DNA from: an uncultured Bifidobacterium sp.
GTDB lineage: Bacteria > Actinomycetota > Actinomycetes > Actinomycetales > Bifidobacteriaceae
DNA length: 64,000 nt
Direction: 5' to 3'
NCBI RefSeq assembly: GCF_949292005.1
Contig: NZ_CASEXV010000090.1
Location: 1 to 64,000 of the forward strand
The translations under genes and the position numbers were made by a program. The first letter of the stretch is position 1, and the number at the start of each line of letters is the position of its first letter. Shown one piece after another: positions 47,953 to 56,375 of the stretch. The notes beneath the pieces are model-generated. The model saw nothing but the letters and a program-made list of their open reading frames with translations, was not told the DNA's origin and did no database searches.

Positions 47953-50745
47953 TCACCTATCCTCAGACGGGGATCCGGATGGTTCGATGGCCGACGTCTC
48001 CCCGCGTATGAAGGCCAGAACCTGGGGAAGATCCTGCGGCTGCACAAGCACCTCGCGCGCCTTCGACCCCTCGGACGGACCCACGACGCCACGAGATTCC
48101 AACAGATCCATAAGCCTTCCGGCTTTGGCGAATCCCACACGAAGCTTGCGCTGCAGCATCGACGTCGAACCAAACTGCGTCGTGACAACAAGCTCGGCAG
48201 CCTGAAGAAGAACATCCATATCGCCGCCTATGTCCTCCTCGGGCTCGGCGGCCTTCATATCCGACTCCTTGGCCATCTGCTCGATGTCCTCACGGTAGCG
48301 CGGCTTGCGTTGCGTGCGGACGAAGTCGACGGCCTTGCGGATCTCCGATTCGCTCACCCAGGACCCCTGCACACGAATCGGTTTGGCGGATCCCATGGGG
48401 AGAAACAACGCGTCACCCTGGCCGATAAGCGTCTCCGCGCCAACGGTGTCGAGAATGACTCGCGAATCCGTCGCCGACGATGTGGCAAACGCCAAACGGG
48501 ACGGAATGTTCGCCTTGATCAGTCCCGTTACCACATCGACGGAAGGCCGCTGCGTGGCCAGCACAAGATGGACGCCGGCCGCGCGGGCAAGCTGCGTGAT
48601 TCTTTGGATGGAGCTCTCGACATCGTTCTTGGCGACCATCATCAGATCCGCCATCTCGTCGACCACCACCAGAAGATAGGGATAGGGCGCCACCTTTCTG
48701 TTGGATCCGGCTGGGGCATGGACCTTCCCGGCCCTGACGGCCGCGTTGAAATCCTTGACATGGCGGAATCCAAAGAACTGGAGGTCGTCATACCGCGCGT
48801 CCATCTCCTTGACGACCCACTCCAACGCCTGGGATGCCTTCTTCGGATCGGTGATTATCGGGGTGAGAAGATGCGGTATCCCGGCGTACGCGGACAACTC
48901 GACCCTTTTGGGATCAACCAGAATCAGGCGGACCTGCTCCGGATCCGCCCTCATGATGATCGACGTGAGCATCGAATTGATGAAGCTGGATTTTCCCGAA
49001 CCGGTTGCTCCTGCGACAAGCAGATGGGGCATCTTCGTCAGATCGGCGGTGACGACATGTCCCTCGACGTCCTTGCCCACACCCGCGAGCATCGGATTCG
49101 GATCCGACAACGCCTTGTCCGAGCGCAGAATATCCCCCAGATGGACGATCTCCCTATCGACGTTCGGGATCTCTATTCCTATGGCCGATTTGCCCGGAAT
49201 GGGCGACAGTATCCTCACATCGGAGCTGGCCACGGCGTATGCGATGTTCCGCTGGAGATTCGTCACCTTCTCGACTTTGACTCCGGGGCCAAGCTCGACC
49301 TCGTACTGCGTCACCGACGGACCACGGAGAAAACCCACCACCCTGGCATCCACATTAAACTGCTGGAAGGTCGACGCCAAAGACCGGATCACCGCGTCAT
49401 TCGCGGCAGTACGGGCCGCATGCGGCTTCCCATGCGTGAGCAGCTCAAGGTCGGGAAGATGATACGGGGCAACGACGCCACCGGAAGAGACCGGGGATTC
49501 CTCGACATCCGTCCGTCCCTGCGTCTCGGAGCGACCCGACCGCGTGGCTCCCACCGGGATCGTCATCGCCCACGGATCAGCATCGTCGCCCCCACCACCG
49601 ATGGAAGACTGTTCGACGCCCGCCGCACCCATCGCGACCGTCTCAGCAACGGAAGCGTCGACGGCATCGGGGGAACCAGCCGTCCCACCCAAGGGAACGG
49701 TATCATCGCCATGGCGAGAATCGGATCCATCCCAGGAATCCGTTCTGCCCGACGATGCGACGGAACGCCCCGTCGATGGCTGCCGCGCGTCGCCGTCACC
49801 ATCCGTTCGAGATCCAGTCGCCGACACGAATGGGTCATCGCCCGCGTAACGGTCGAGATGCCCGTCGGGATCGTTTCGATCCCTGTGAACCAGCCGAGAC
49901 CACCACCCCCTCAATCCCGAGGGCCGACGGACTTCGTCGCCAACATCCTCATCCTCACCGCTGCCATCATGTGCGGGAACACCGGCCGCGACCGGTATGA
50001 CATCATCGCCGACACGCATCTCATCGGGGAACTCCTCATCCTGATCCTTGTCGCCATCATGCGAACGTGACCTCAAACCCGACACACCATCGACAATGTC
50101 GCTGATGCTCCGTCCCAGAATCATGAGAACCGAGAACAGTCCGACGAGAACGAAAACGATGATCGCGAAGACATTCGACAGTCCCCACGCCAAAGGCGAT
50201 CCCAACGCGAATCCCAACAGGCCACCGGCGCCCTGCACCGCGGACATGGAGAAGCCCTTGACATCCGCCAAAAGAACGATGTCGATAATCGAGCAGACCG
50301 ACCAAAGCAGGAGAAACCAGCCACTGATGACACGGGGATTCTCGGAGCTTTTTCCGGCATGACGCATAAGCCGGATGGCAAGTATGAGAAGAAGCACCGG
50401 AAGAACGACGCTCATAACCCCCAACACGCCCGATGCCATGGCATGAAGCACCCTGCCGAGAACGCCGTCGACCCTGAACCATTCCGATGCGCAGAAAAGC
50501 ACGGCGAGCACGAGAAGAAGAAGGCAAACTCCGTCACGACGGTACGCGGGATCATATTCGTCACCCACTCCGCTCACCGAACGCACCAGTGTTCCCAAGG
50601 CCCTGGGCAACGCGAGAAGGACGCGATACCACATCGGCTCCTGAACGGATTCGTCGCGCGCATCGGAGGACGCGCCATCACCGCGTCGGCCATGCGACCG
50701 CGCGGACGCGGAATTTTTCTTTGAGGAAGATGCCTGTCGTGCCAT
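47953..50745 (-). CDS. ftsK: DNA translocase FtsK
   Basis: A 930-residue septal DNA pump. Four N-terminal TM segments (about 60-200) are followed by a long Asp/Gly/Ser-rich linker of about 230 residues. The RecA-like motor has Walker A AGATGSGKSSFINS and Walker B LLVVVDEMADLMM. The C-terminal gamma winged helix (GFAKAGRLMDLLESRGVVGP) reads KOPS-like sites. It moves chromosome termini to daughter cells and activates XerCD. The start ATG at 50745 has no Shine-Dalgarno; the frame extends to 50826. Confidence 0.95.
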   Translation of the reverse strand: MARQASSSKKNSASARSHGRRGDGASSDARDESVQEPMWYRVLLALPRALGTLVRSVSGVGDEYDPAYRRDGVCLLLLVLAVLFCASEWFRVDGVLGRVLHAMASGVLGVMSVVLPVLLLILAIRLMRHAGKSSENPRVISGWFLLLWSVCSIIDIVLLADVKGFSMSAVQGAGGLLGFALGSPLAWGLSNVFAIIVFVLVGLFSVLMILGRSISDIVDGVSGLRSRSHDGDKDQDEEFPDEMRVGDDVIPVAAGVPAHDGSGEDEDVGDEVRRPSGLRGWWSRLVHRDRNDPDGHLDRYAGDDPFVSATGSRTDGDGDARQPSTGRSVASSGRTDSWDGSDSRHGDDTVPLGGTAGSPDAVDASVAETVAMGAAGVEQSSIGGGGDDADPWAMTIPVGATRSGRSETQGRTDVEESPVSSGGVVAPYHLPDLELLTHGKPHAARTAANDAVIRSLASTFQQFNVDARVVGFLRGPSVTQYEVELGPGVKVEKVTNLQRNIAYAVASSDVRILSPIPGKSAIGIEIPNVDREIVHLGDILRSDKALSDPNPMLAGVGKDVEGHVVTADLTKMPHLLVAGATGSGKSSFINSMLTSIIMRADPEQVRLILVDPKRVELSAYAGIPHLLTPIITDPKKASQALEWVVKEMDARYDDLQFFGFRHVKDFNAAVRAGKVHAPAGSNRKVAPYPYLLVVVDEMADLMMVAKNDVESSIQRITQLARAAGVHLVLATQRPSVDVVTGLIKANIPSRLAFATSSATDSRVILDTVGAETLIGQGDALFLPMGSAKPIRVQGSWVSESEIRKAVDFVRTQRKPRYREDIEQMAKESDMKAAEPEEDIGGDMDVLLQAAELVVTTQFGSTSMLQRKLRVGFAKAGRLMDLLESRGVVGPSEGSKAREVLVQPQDLPQVLAFIRGETSAIEPSGSPSEDR

Positions 50746-50844
50746 AACACAATCGATTCTACGCAGAGGACCCGTCCGAAAACCACCGGAGTCCTTTCCC
50801 AAGACGCTCCGGATCACAATCCGCACGCTCCAGCGAAGCGGCGG

Positions 50845-51981
50845 TCACACGGAGACGTCGGTGTCGTCGGGCGACCGCGACGTCGAAACCGTTCCCAGCG
50901 GATGGTGGGCGAACTCATCGGCACGCGCATCCGTCGCATCATAAGCACCGGAATCGGCACGGTCCACGATCGCCAAAGCAGTATCCAGACGTTCGGGATT
51001 CAACGCATCGATCCAATGGATCCGAGGATCCCTTCCGAACCAGCCCATCTGTTTGCGGGCAAGACGTCTTGTTCGGCGCGCGATGTCGTCGAACGCCTCA
51101 TCGCAGGACCACAGACCGTCAAGATAATCAACGATCTGCTGGTAGCCCAAGGCGCGCGCCGCGGTTGGCCCCCAGTGCCGACGGACATCACGAACCTCGT
51201 CGACCAATCCGTGGTCGCGCATCGACCGGGTCCGTTCGTCGATGCGCCGGTCCATCTCCGCACGGTCAAGATCCAACCCTATCTGCACTGCGGGAACCGC
51301 ATAACGATACCGGGGAAGGCTCGCCGAATACGGTCGTCCGGTGATGTCGATAACCTCCAACGCCCGAATGGTGCGTCGCACATTCCTCGGATCCATATGG
51401 GACGCCGCCTGCGGATCACGCTCCTGCAACTCCCGGAAAAGCACCCCCGGCCCCTCCTCACGCGACCTGGCCTCAAGGCGCGTGCGGACGGCCGCATCCG
51501 TACCGGGGAAGGAGATGTCGTCAAGCGCCGCGCGAGCGTACAATCCCGATCCTCCGACGAGGATTGGCCTCACCCCCCTCGTGCGCAATCCACGAATGCA
51601 TCCTCGAACCATGGTCTGAAACCTCGCCGCCGTCATAACCTCGTCCGGTTCGATGACACCGACCAGATGATGCGCGACGCGCGAGAGCTCCTCATCGGTC
51701 GGCTGCGCCGTTCCGATTCGCATCCCCCGATACATCTGATAAGCATCCGCGTTGACTATCTCCGCCTTCTGTCCCCGACCCCCCAGAGCTTCGGCGAGCG
51801 CGATGGCCAGCGATGTCTTCCCCGAAGCCGTCGGGCCAACGATAGACACCACCCTGCGCCCATCGGATTCCCTTTCGATATTGGGTTCAGTCGCGGGACC
51901 TTCCGATTCCGCCAAGCCGGTGGAGAGACCCCTTCCGGCGGTATGGGTCCTCCCCCCACCATCGTCACACCCGGATGTCAT
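50845..51981 (-). CDS. miaA: tRNA dimethylallyltransferase MiaA
   Basis: A 378-residue enzyme that adds dimethylallyl to A37 of UNN-reading tRNAs. The P-loop is GPTASGKT, followed by IVNADAYQMYRGM, the FRELQERDP region and an RRTRRLARKQMGWFGRD tRNA-binding segment. The N-terminal 40 residues are a non-conserved extension. The ATG at 51981 overlaps the miaB end by 17 bp, with GGGGACA ahead. It acts directly before MiaB, its operon partner. Confidence 0.95.
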   Translation of the reverse strand: MTSGCDDGGGRTHTAGRGLSTGLAESEGPATEPNIERESDGRRVVSIVGPTASGKTSLAIALAEALGGRGQKAEIVNADAYQMYRGMRIGTAQPTDEELSRVAHHLVGVIEPDEVMTAARFQTMVRGCIRGLRTRGVRPILVGGSGLYARAALDDISFPGTDAAVRTRLEARSREEGPGVLFRELQERDPQAASHMDPRNVRRTIRALEVIDITGRPYSASLPRYRYAVPAVQIGLDLDRAEMDRRIDERTRSMRDHGLVDEVRDVRRHWGPTAARALGYQQIVDYLDGLWSCDEAFDDIARRTRRLARKQMGWFGRDPRIHWIDALNPERLDTALAIVDRADSGAYDATDARADEFAHHPLGTVSTSRSPDDTDVSV

Positions 51982-53416
51982 AGGTCTGTCCCCGTTTCGG
52001 ATCCGGATCTGCGATGAGATGATGAGCCCCGGCATGCGTGACCGTGGCCCGGACCACATCCCCCAGTCCCGGCGCGGCATATCCCTGCGGCACGCCGATA
52101 TGGACAAGCTCCCCGGTTCTCTCGCGTCCCGTGGCCCGTCCAGTGGACCTGTCCTTCCGTCCCGAGTCCCCAGTGACAAGAACCTCCACATCCCGTCCGA
52201 CAAAGCCGCGCATGAAGTCCTCCGTTATGGGAGCCTGGACCGCAAGCAGCCGTTCGAACCGATCACGGACCACATCATGTGGAACCTGCGGCATGGATGC
52301 CGCGGGAGTTCCTGGACGCGGCGAATATTCGAAGGTGTACGCCGACGCGAAGCGCGACTCGCGCACCACGTCCATCGTCGCCTGGAAATCCTCCTCGGTC
52401 TCGCCGGGAAATCCGACGATGACGTCCGTGGTTATCCGCGCATCCGGCATCGCATCTCGAACCTTGCGCAATATGTCGAGGAAACGTGAGCTGCGATACG
52501 ACCGTCTCATGGAACGCAGCACCGCGTCCGACCCCGACTGCAGCGGCATATGAAGCTGATGCATGACGTTGGGTGTGGACGCCATGGCTTCGATCACATC
52601 ATCCGTGAACGCGGCGGGATGCGGGGACGTGAAACGGACACGGTCCAATCCCTTGATGTCTCCACAGGCCCGGAGAAGCTTGGAGAACGCATAGCGATCG
52701 CCCATCGCGTATCCGAAGGAGTTCACATTCTGCCCCAGAAGCGTGACCTCGCGGGCGCCCGAGTCCACGCACGCGCGAATCTCGTCAAGGATGTCCCCGG
52801 GGCGCCGGTCCCTTTCCCTCCCCCTGGTCGTAGGAACGATGCAGAAGGTGCACGTGTTGTTGCACCCCATGGATATGGACACCCATGCGGACACCTTGGA
52901 TCCCCTCGCCGCGGGAAGATCACTGGGGAAATACCTCACGCCCTCGGAGACGTCCACCTGGGCCACCCCCTCGGCCCTCGCCTGATCGAGAAGCCTCGGA
53001 AGCGAGCCGACATTGCGCGTTCCGAAGACGGCGTCGACCCAGGGGGCCCGCCGTGCGATGCGCTCCCTGTCGAGTTGCGCCATGCAGCCCCCGACCGCGA
53101 TCTGCGTTCCCGGTCTGTTCCTTTTCAGCTCAGCCCACTGACCAATCATCCCGTACATATGGTCGGCAGCGTTCTCACGTACTGCGCATGTGTTCAACAC
53201 CACGACGTCGACCTCGCCATCATCAACCTGCCGGCGCGACGCCGCACGATAGCCCTGCTCCTCAAGCACTCCGGCGATGCGCTCGGAATCATGGACGTTC
53301 ATCTGGCACCCGAGCGTGTGGACGTAATACACCCCCCGTCCGCATCGCGGAGCCGTCTCGCCTTCGGGGCGATCGCCCACCTGTCTTTCGTCGCGCGTCA
53401 TCATCGCTTCATCCAT
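51965..53416 (-). CDS. miaB: tRNA-2-methylthio-N6-dimethylallyladenosine synthase MiaB
   Basis: A 483-residue radical-SAM methylthiotransferase. The N-terminal cluster cysteines lie in HTLGCQMNVHDSE, LNTCAVRENA and VGGCMAQ. The radical-SAM CxxxCxxC is in CNNTCTFCIVP. A C-terminal TRAM domain is interrupted by a short Arg/Asp/Gly-rich stretch (GRKDRSTGRATGRERTG). It adds the methylthio group to i6A37. ATGs at 53416 and 53404 are possible starts, both with weak ribosome sites. It precedes miaA. Confidence 0.95.
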   Translation of the reverse strand: MDEAMMTRDERQVGDRPEGETAPRCGRGVYYVHTLGCQMNVHDSERIAGVLEEQGYRAASRRQVDDGEVDVVVLNTCAVRENAADHMYGMIGQWAELKRNRPGTQIAVGGCMAQLDRERIARRAPWVDAVFGTRNVGSLPRLLDQARAEGVAQVDVSEGVRYFPSDLPAARGSKVSAWVSISMGCNNTCTFCIVPTTRGRERDRRPGDILDEIRACVDSGAREVTLLGQNVNSFGYAMGDRYAFSKLLRACGDIKGLDRVRFTSPHPAAFTDDVIEAMASTPNVMHQLHMPLQSGSDAVLRSMRRSYRSSRFLDILRKVRDAMPDARITTDVIVGFPGETEEDFQATMDVVRESRFASAYTFEYSPRPGTPAASMPQVPHDVVRDRFERLLAVQAPITEDFMRGFVGRDVEVLVTGDSGRKDRSTGRATGRERTGELVHIGVPQGYAAPGLGDVVRATVTHAGAHHLIADPDPKRGQTYDIRV

Positions 53417-53581
53417 ACGAGCGATTCTATCCGCGTGACACCCCGCGACGCCGCGGCGACTCCCCGGGGGAAGGCTTCCAACCTCCTGAAGGTCACAAGG
53501 CTTCCCAACATTCGCACACAACCCCGCGTATCATGGGTTTCCGTGATACTTGACCGCCATGATCGCATCAATTCATCCGAG

Positions 53582-54325
53582 ATGCAGGCCCGGCTGGAGT
53601 CCGCCGGGACTTCGGACCGACGCATACCCGTCGAACAGACGAGCGACTTCATCGACCTCATGCAGGTCTATGAGGGTGCGATGTACGAGATCAGCACGAA
53701 GCTCGAGATTCTCGACGACGAGTTCCAGGTCCGCTTCTCGCATGATCCCATCCACCACATGGAACGTCGGCTTAAATCGGTCGGCTCGATCATCGGAAAG
53801 CTGGAGCGCAAGGGACTGCCCCTGAACACGCAATCCATCAAGGATCACCTGTTCGATGTTGCGGGAATCCGTGTGATATGCAACTACCGCGACGATGTCT
53901 ACTCGGTGTCACGCTATCTTTCGGCCCAATCGGACATCCAGGTGCTTCGGGTCAAGGATTACATCCGCAATCCGAAGCAGAACGGATACCGGAGCCTGCA
54001 TGTCATCTACGCGGTGCCCGTCTTCCTCTCAACAGGCGCCCATTACACGCCCGTCGAGGTGCAGTTCCGCACCATCGCCATGGACTACTGGGCAAGCCTC
54101 GAGCACGCCCTGCGCTACAAATCCAACCTTCCCGATGCGAAGCTGTCCGAGCATTCCCAGACCCTGTTGGATTGCGCGCGCAGCCTTCAGAACGTCGAGG
54201 CTCAGATGCAGAGCATTCACCGCGACATCAACGGGGCCCCGCGCGGCGACGAGACTCCGCGTCCGGGTCTGGAGCCTGGATCGCAGCAGGCCGGGGCATC
54301 TGAGGAGTCTCAGAAGTCGAAGTGA
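53582..54325 (+). CDS. small alarmone synthetase (RelQ-like GTP pyrophosphokinase)
   Basis: About 247 residues. A single (p)ppGpp synthetase domain has DVAGIRVICNYRDDVYSVSRYL, KDYIRNPKQNGYRSLHV, VEVQFRTIAMDYWASLEHALRYK. There is no HD hydrolase, TGS or ACT domain. The C-terminal tail is short and disordered. It makes alarmone without RSH control. The start is unsure: ATG at 53582 or GTG at 53543, neither with a good ribosome site; the long open frame further upstream is antisense to miaB and is not coding. It converges on the aldo/keto reductase with a 16-bp overlap. Confidence 0.9.
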   Translation: MQARLESAGTSDRRIPVEQTSDFIDLMQVYEGAMYEISTKLEILDDEFQVRFSHDPIHHMERRLKSVGSIIGKLERKGLPLNTQSIKDHLFDVAGIRVICNYRDDVYSVSRYLSAQSDIQVLRVKDYIRNPKQNGYRSLHVIYAVPVFLSTGAHYTPVEVQFRTIAMDYWASLEHALRYKSNLPDAKLSEHSQTLLDCARSLQNVEAQMQSIHRDINGAPRGDETPRPGLEPGSQQAGASEESQKSK

Positions 54326-55137
54326 TCGGGATCCGCTCCCACGCGAGTCCCCGTCTCCATGGAGTCGATCGCCGCCATGTCTTCTGATGACAATGCGAAA
54401 TCGGCGACGTCGATGTTCTCCCGGATCCTTTCCGCATGGGTGGACTTCGGTATCACGATCACACCCCGCTGGATATGCCACCGGATCACGATCTGCGCGG
54501 GGGACTTCCCATACTTCGCCGCCAGCGCGAGCAGATGGGGATCCGACAGCAGGGAGCCCCCCGTTCCTCCCAGAGGACTCCACGCCTCAACGTCGATATG
54601 CCGCGAACGGGCGAAAGAGATGGTTTCGTTGTTGGCGAACAAAGGGGATGATTCAATCTGATCCACGGCCGGAAGCACCGAGCTTATGGTCATCAGCTCC
54701 CTGAGATGGTGCGGCTGGAAATTGCTCACGCCGATGGCACGGATGCGGTGCTCCTCATAAAGCCCGGCCATCTCCTCCCATGCACGCTGCCAATGATCCG
54801 CCGGCCAATGGATAAGGTACATGTCCACATAGTCGAGCCCCAGCCTGTCGAGGCTCTCGAGAAATGCCTCACGCGTCCGCTCCTGACGGATGTCCTCGTT
54901 CCACAGTTTCGTCGTCACGAACACGTCACGACGGGCGACGCCCGATTGCCGCAGTCCCTCCCCAACGGAGGACTCGTTCCCATAGATCCTGGCCGTGTCG
55001 ATATGCCGATACCCGACGGACAGAGCCTCACGGACCGCGTTCACCGTCGTCTCCCCGTCCGGATTCTGGAAGACCCCCAATCCGACTTGAGGTATGGACA
55101 CCCCGTTGTTCAAGACAATTCGTGATTCGTTGATCAT
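54310..55137 (-). CDS. aldo/keto reductase, AKR5-like
   Basis: A 275-residue NADPH oxidoreductase with a TIM-barrel fold. The catalytic tetrad is visible as Asp and Tyr in DTARIYGNE, Lys in TTKLWN and His in YLIHWP. GVSNF and IPKSTHAERIRENI (NADP binding) follow. It resembles 2,5-diketo-D-gluconate reductases, but the substrate is not predictable. The ATG at 55137 follows AAAGGA, nine bases upstream. It stands alone. Confidence 0.93.
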   Translation of the reverse strand: MINESRIVLNNGVSIPQVGLGVFQNPDGETTVNAVREALSVGYRHIDTARIYGNESSVGEGLRQSGVARRDVFVTTKLWNEDIRQERTREAFLESLDRLGLDYVDMYLIHWPADHWQRAWEEMAGLYEEHRIRAIGVSNFQPHHLRELMTISSVLPAVDQIESSPLFANNETISFARSRHIDVEAWSPLGGTGGSLLSDPHLLALAAKYGKSPAQIVIRWHIQRGVIVIPKSTHAERIRENIDVADFALSSEDMAAIDSMETGTRVGADPDHFDF

Positions 55138-55400
55138 GTTTTTCCTTTCAACAGGGACGTCCGCATTCAATGCTGGCGAGAACGGGGGCGCATGCATCCG
55201 CGCTCCGTCTCTTCATTCCATATTGCATGTTGACGGCATTCACCCATGTTGCGCGGAGGGCGGAACAACATCCAGCCAACTTACAGAGGGTCTTACTAGA
55301 ATGACGGTGATTGTGAGACTTGGGAGAGAAACGGCATGCGCGGCGAGTGCCCCGCACGCCAGCACCTCCCCGACACAGACGCAACCACGAAGGAGCAGAG

Positions 55401-56255
55401 ATGGACAACAACGCCAACGCCCCCCAAGGACAGACTCCATATCAGAACTATGACGGCCGGTATTCCCAGCAGGCCCAGAACGGCACCAACTACGGATATG
55501 CGCCGGGACAGGCCGGTTCAGCCTCATCCTACCCGTATGGGACAGGCGCGCAGACGGTGATGGATGGCACCGCCGCCTATAGCCGCGACAATGCGGTGCG
55601 TGTGTCCGTGACCCGGGCATACGCGGAGATGACCGCAGGCTTGGTGGTGACCGCCGTAGTGGCCGTGCTCACCCAGATGACCGGAGCCTTGGAGTCCTTC
55701 CACACCGCCACCGGCAGTCTGGGCTGGATCGGGCTGCTGATTGTCCAAGTGGTCATGGCCGTGGCTCTTGGCGCGAGGGCCATGACCATGCGCCCTGCGA
55801 CAGCACGGATGGTGTTCTATTTGTATGCGGCGCTGATGGGATTCACCCTCAGTTCGATCTTCTATGTGTACGATCTGAGCTCCATCGGCATGGCTTTGGG
55901 CCTGAGCATCGGTTTCTTCTTCGCCCTCACCATGCTCGCGCTCACCACCAAACGAGACATGCTCAAGGCGGGGCCCATTCTGTTCACCGCTCTTCTGGTT
56001 CTCATCATCGGCGAAGTCGTCCTCATGTTCATCTCCCCCAGCGATTCGACCGTCATGCTCGTCTCGGCAATCGGCCTCCTCATATTCGCCGGCCTGACCG
56101 CATACGACGCCCAGAAGACCCGGGCCCTGTTCGCCACGTATGGAACGGACACCGTTGCCATCAAGCGTCTTTCGATCGTCTGCGCACTGAACCTCTATCT
56201 GGACTTCGTGAACATGTTCCTGTATCTTCTGCGCCTTTTCGGAAGCCGCAACTGA
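55401..56255 (+). CDS. Bax inhibitor-1 / YccA family membrane protein
   Basis: A 284-residue protein. The N-terminal 70 residues are Gln/Asn/Tyr/Gly-rich and disordered. Seven hydrophobic segments follow, with a BI-1 pattern (VTRAYAEMTAGLVVTAVVAV, DAQKTRALFATYG, LSIVCALNLYLDFVNMFLYLLRLFG). Bacterial BI-1 proteins are pH-sensitive Ca2+ leak channels or interact with FtsH. The ATG at 55401 follows AAGGAGCAGAG. The 5' gap 55138-55400 shows a TAGAAT -10-like box at 55297 but no clear -35. Confidence 0.9.
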   Translation: MDNNANAPQGQTPYQNYDGRYSQQAQNGTNYGYAPGQAGSASSYPYGTGAQTVMDGTAAYSRDNAVRVSVTRAYAEMTAGLVVTAVVAVLTQMTGALESFHTATGSLGWIGLLIVQVVMAVALGARAMTMRPATARMVFYLYAALMGFTLSSIFYVYDLSSIGMALGLSIGFFFALTMLALTTKRDMLKAGPILFTALLVLIIGEVVLMFISPSDSTVMLVSAIGLLIFAGLTAYDAQKTRALFATYGTDTVAIKRLSIVCALNLYLDFVNMFLYLLRLFGSRN

Positions 56256-56375
56256 TTAGCCGCCGCGTCGGCGCCACCGCGTGAGCGTCCTGCGCGGCGC
56301 CGACCGGAACCGAAGAGCGGGGGATGGGCGCATCCCGCCCATCCCCGTGCGCGACCAGAGTCTCGGTCCAGTCTC

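Noticed and set aside
48310..50070. 586-codon open frame on the plus strand
   Set aside because: Antisense of ftsK, which has intact motor motifs; the low-complexity Arg/His/Asp composition is typical of a shadow frame.
52550..53581. Long N-terminal extension of the alarmone synthetase
   Set aside because: It runs antisense through miaB and has no RelQ similarity.
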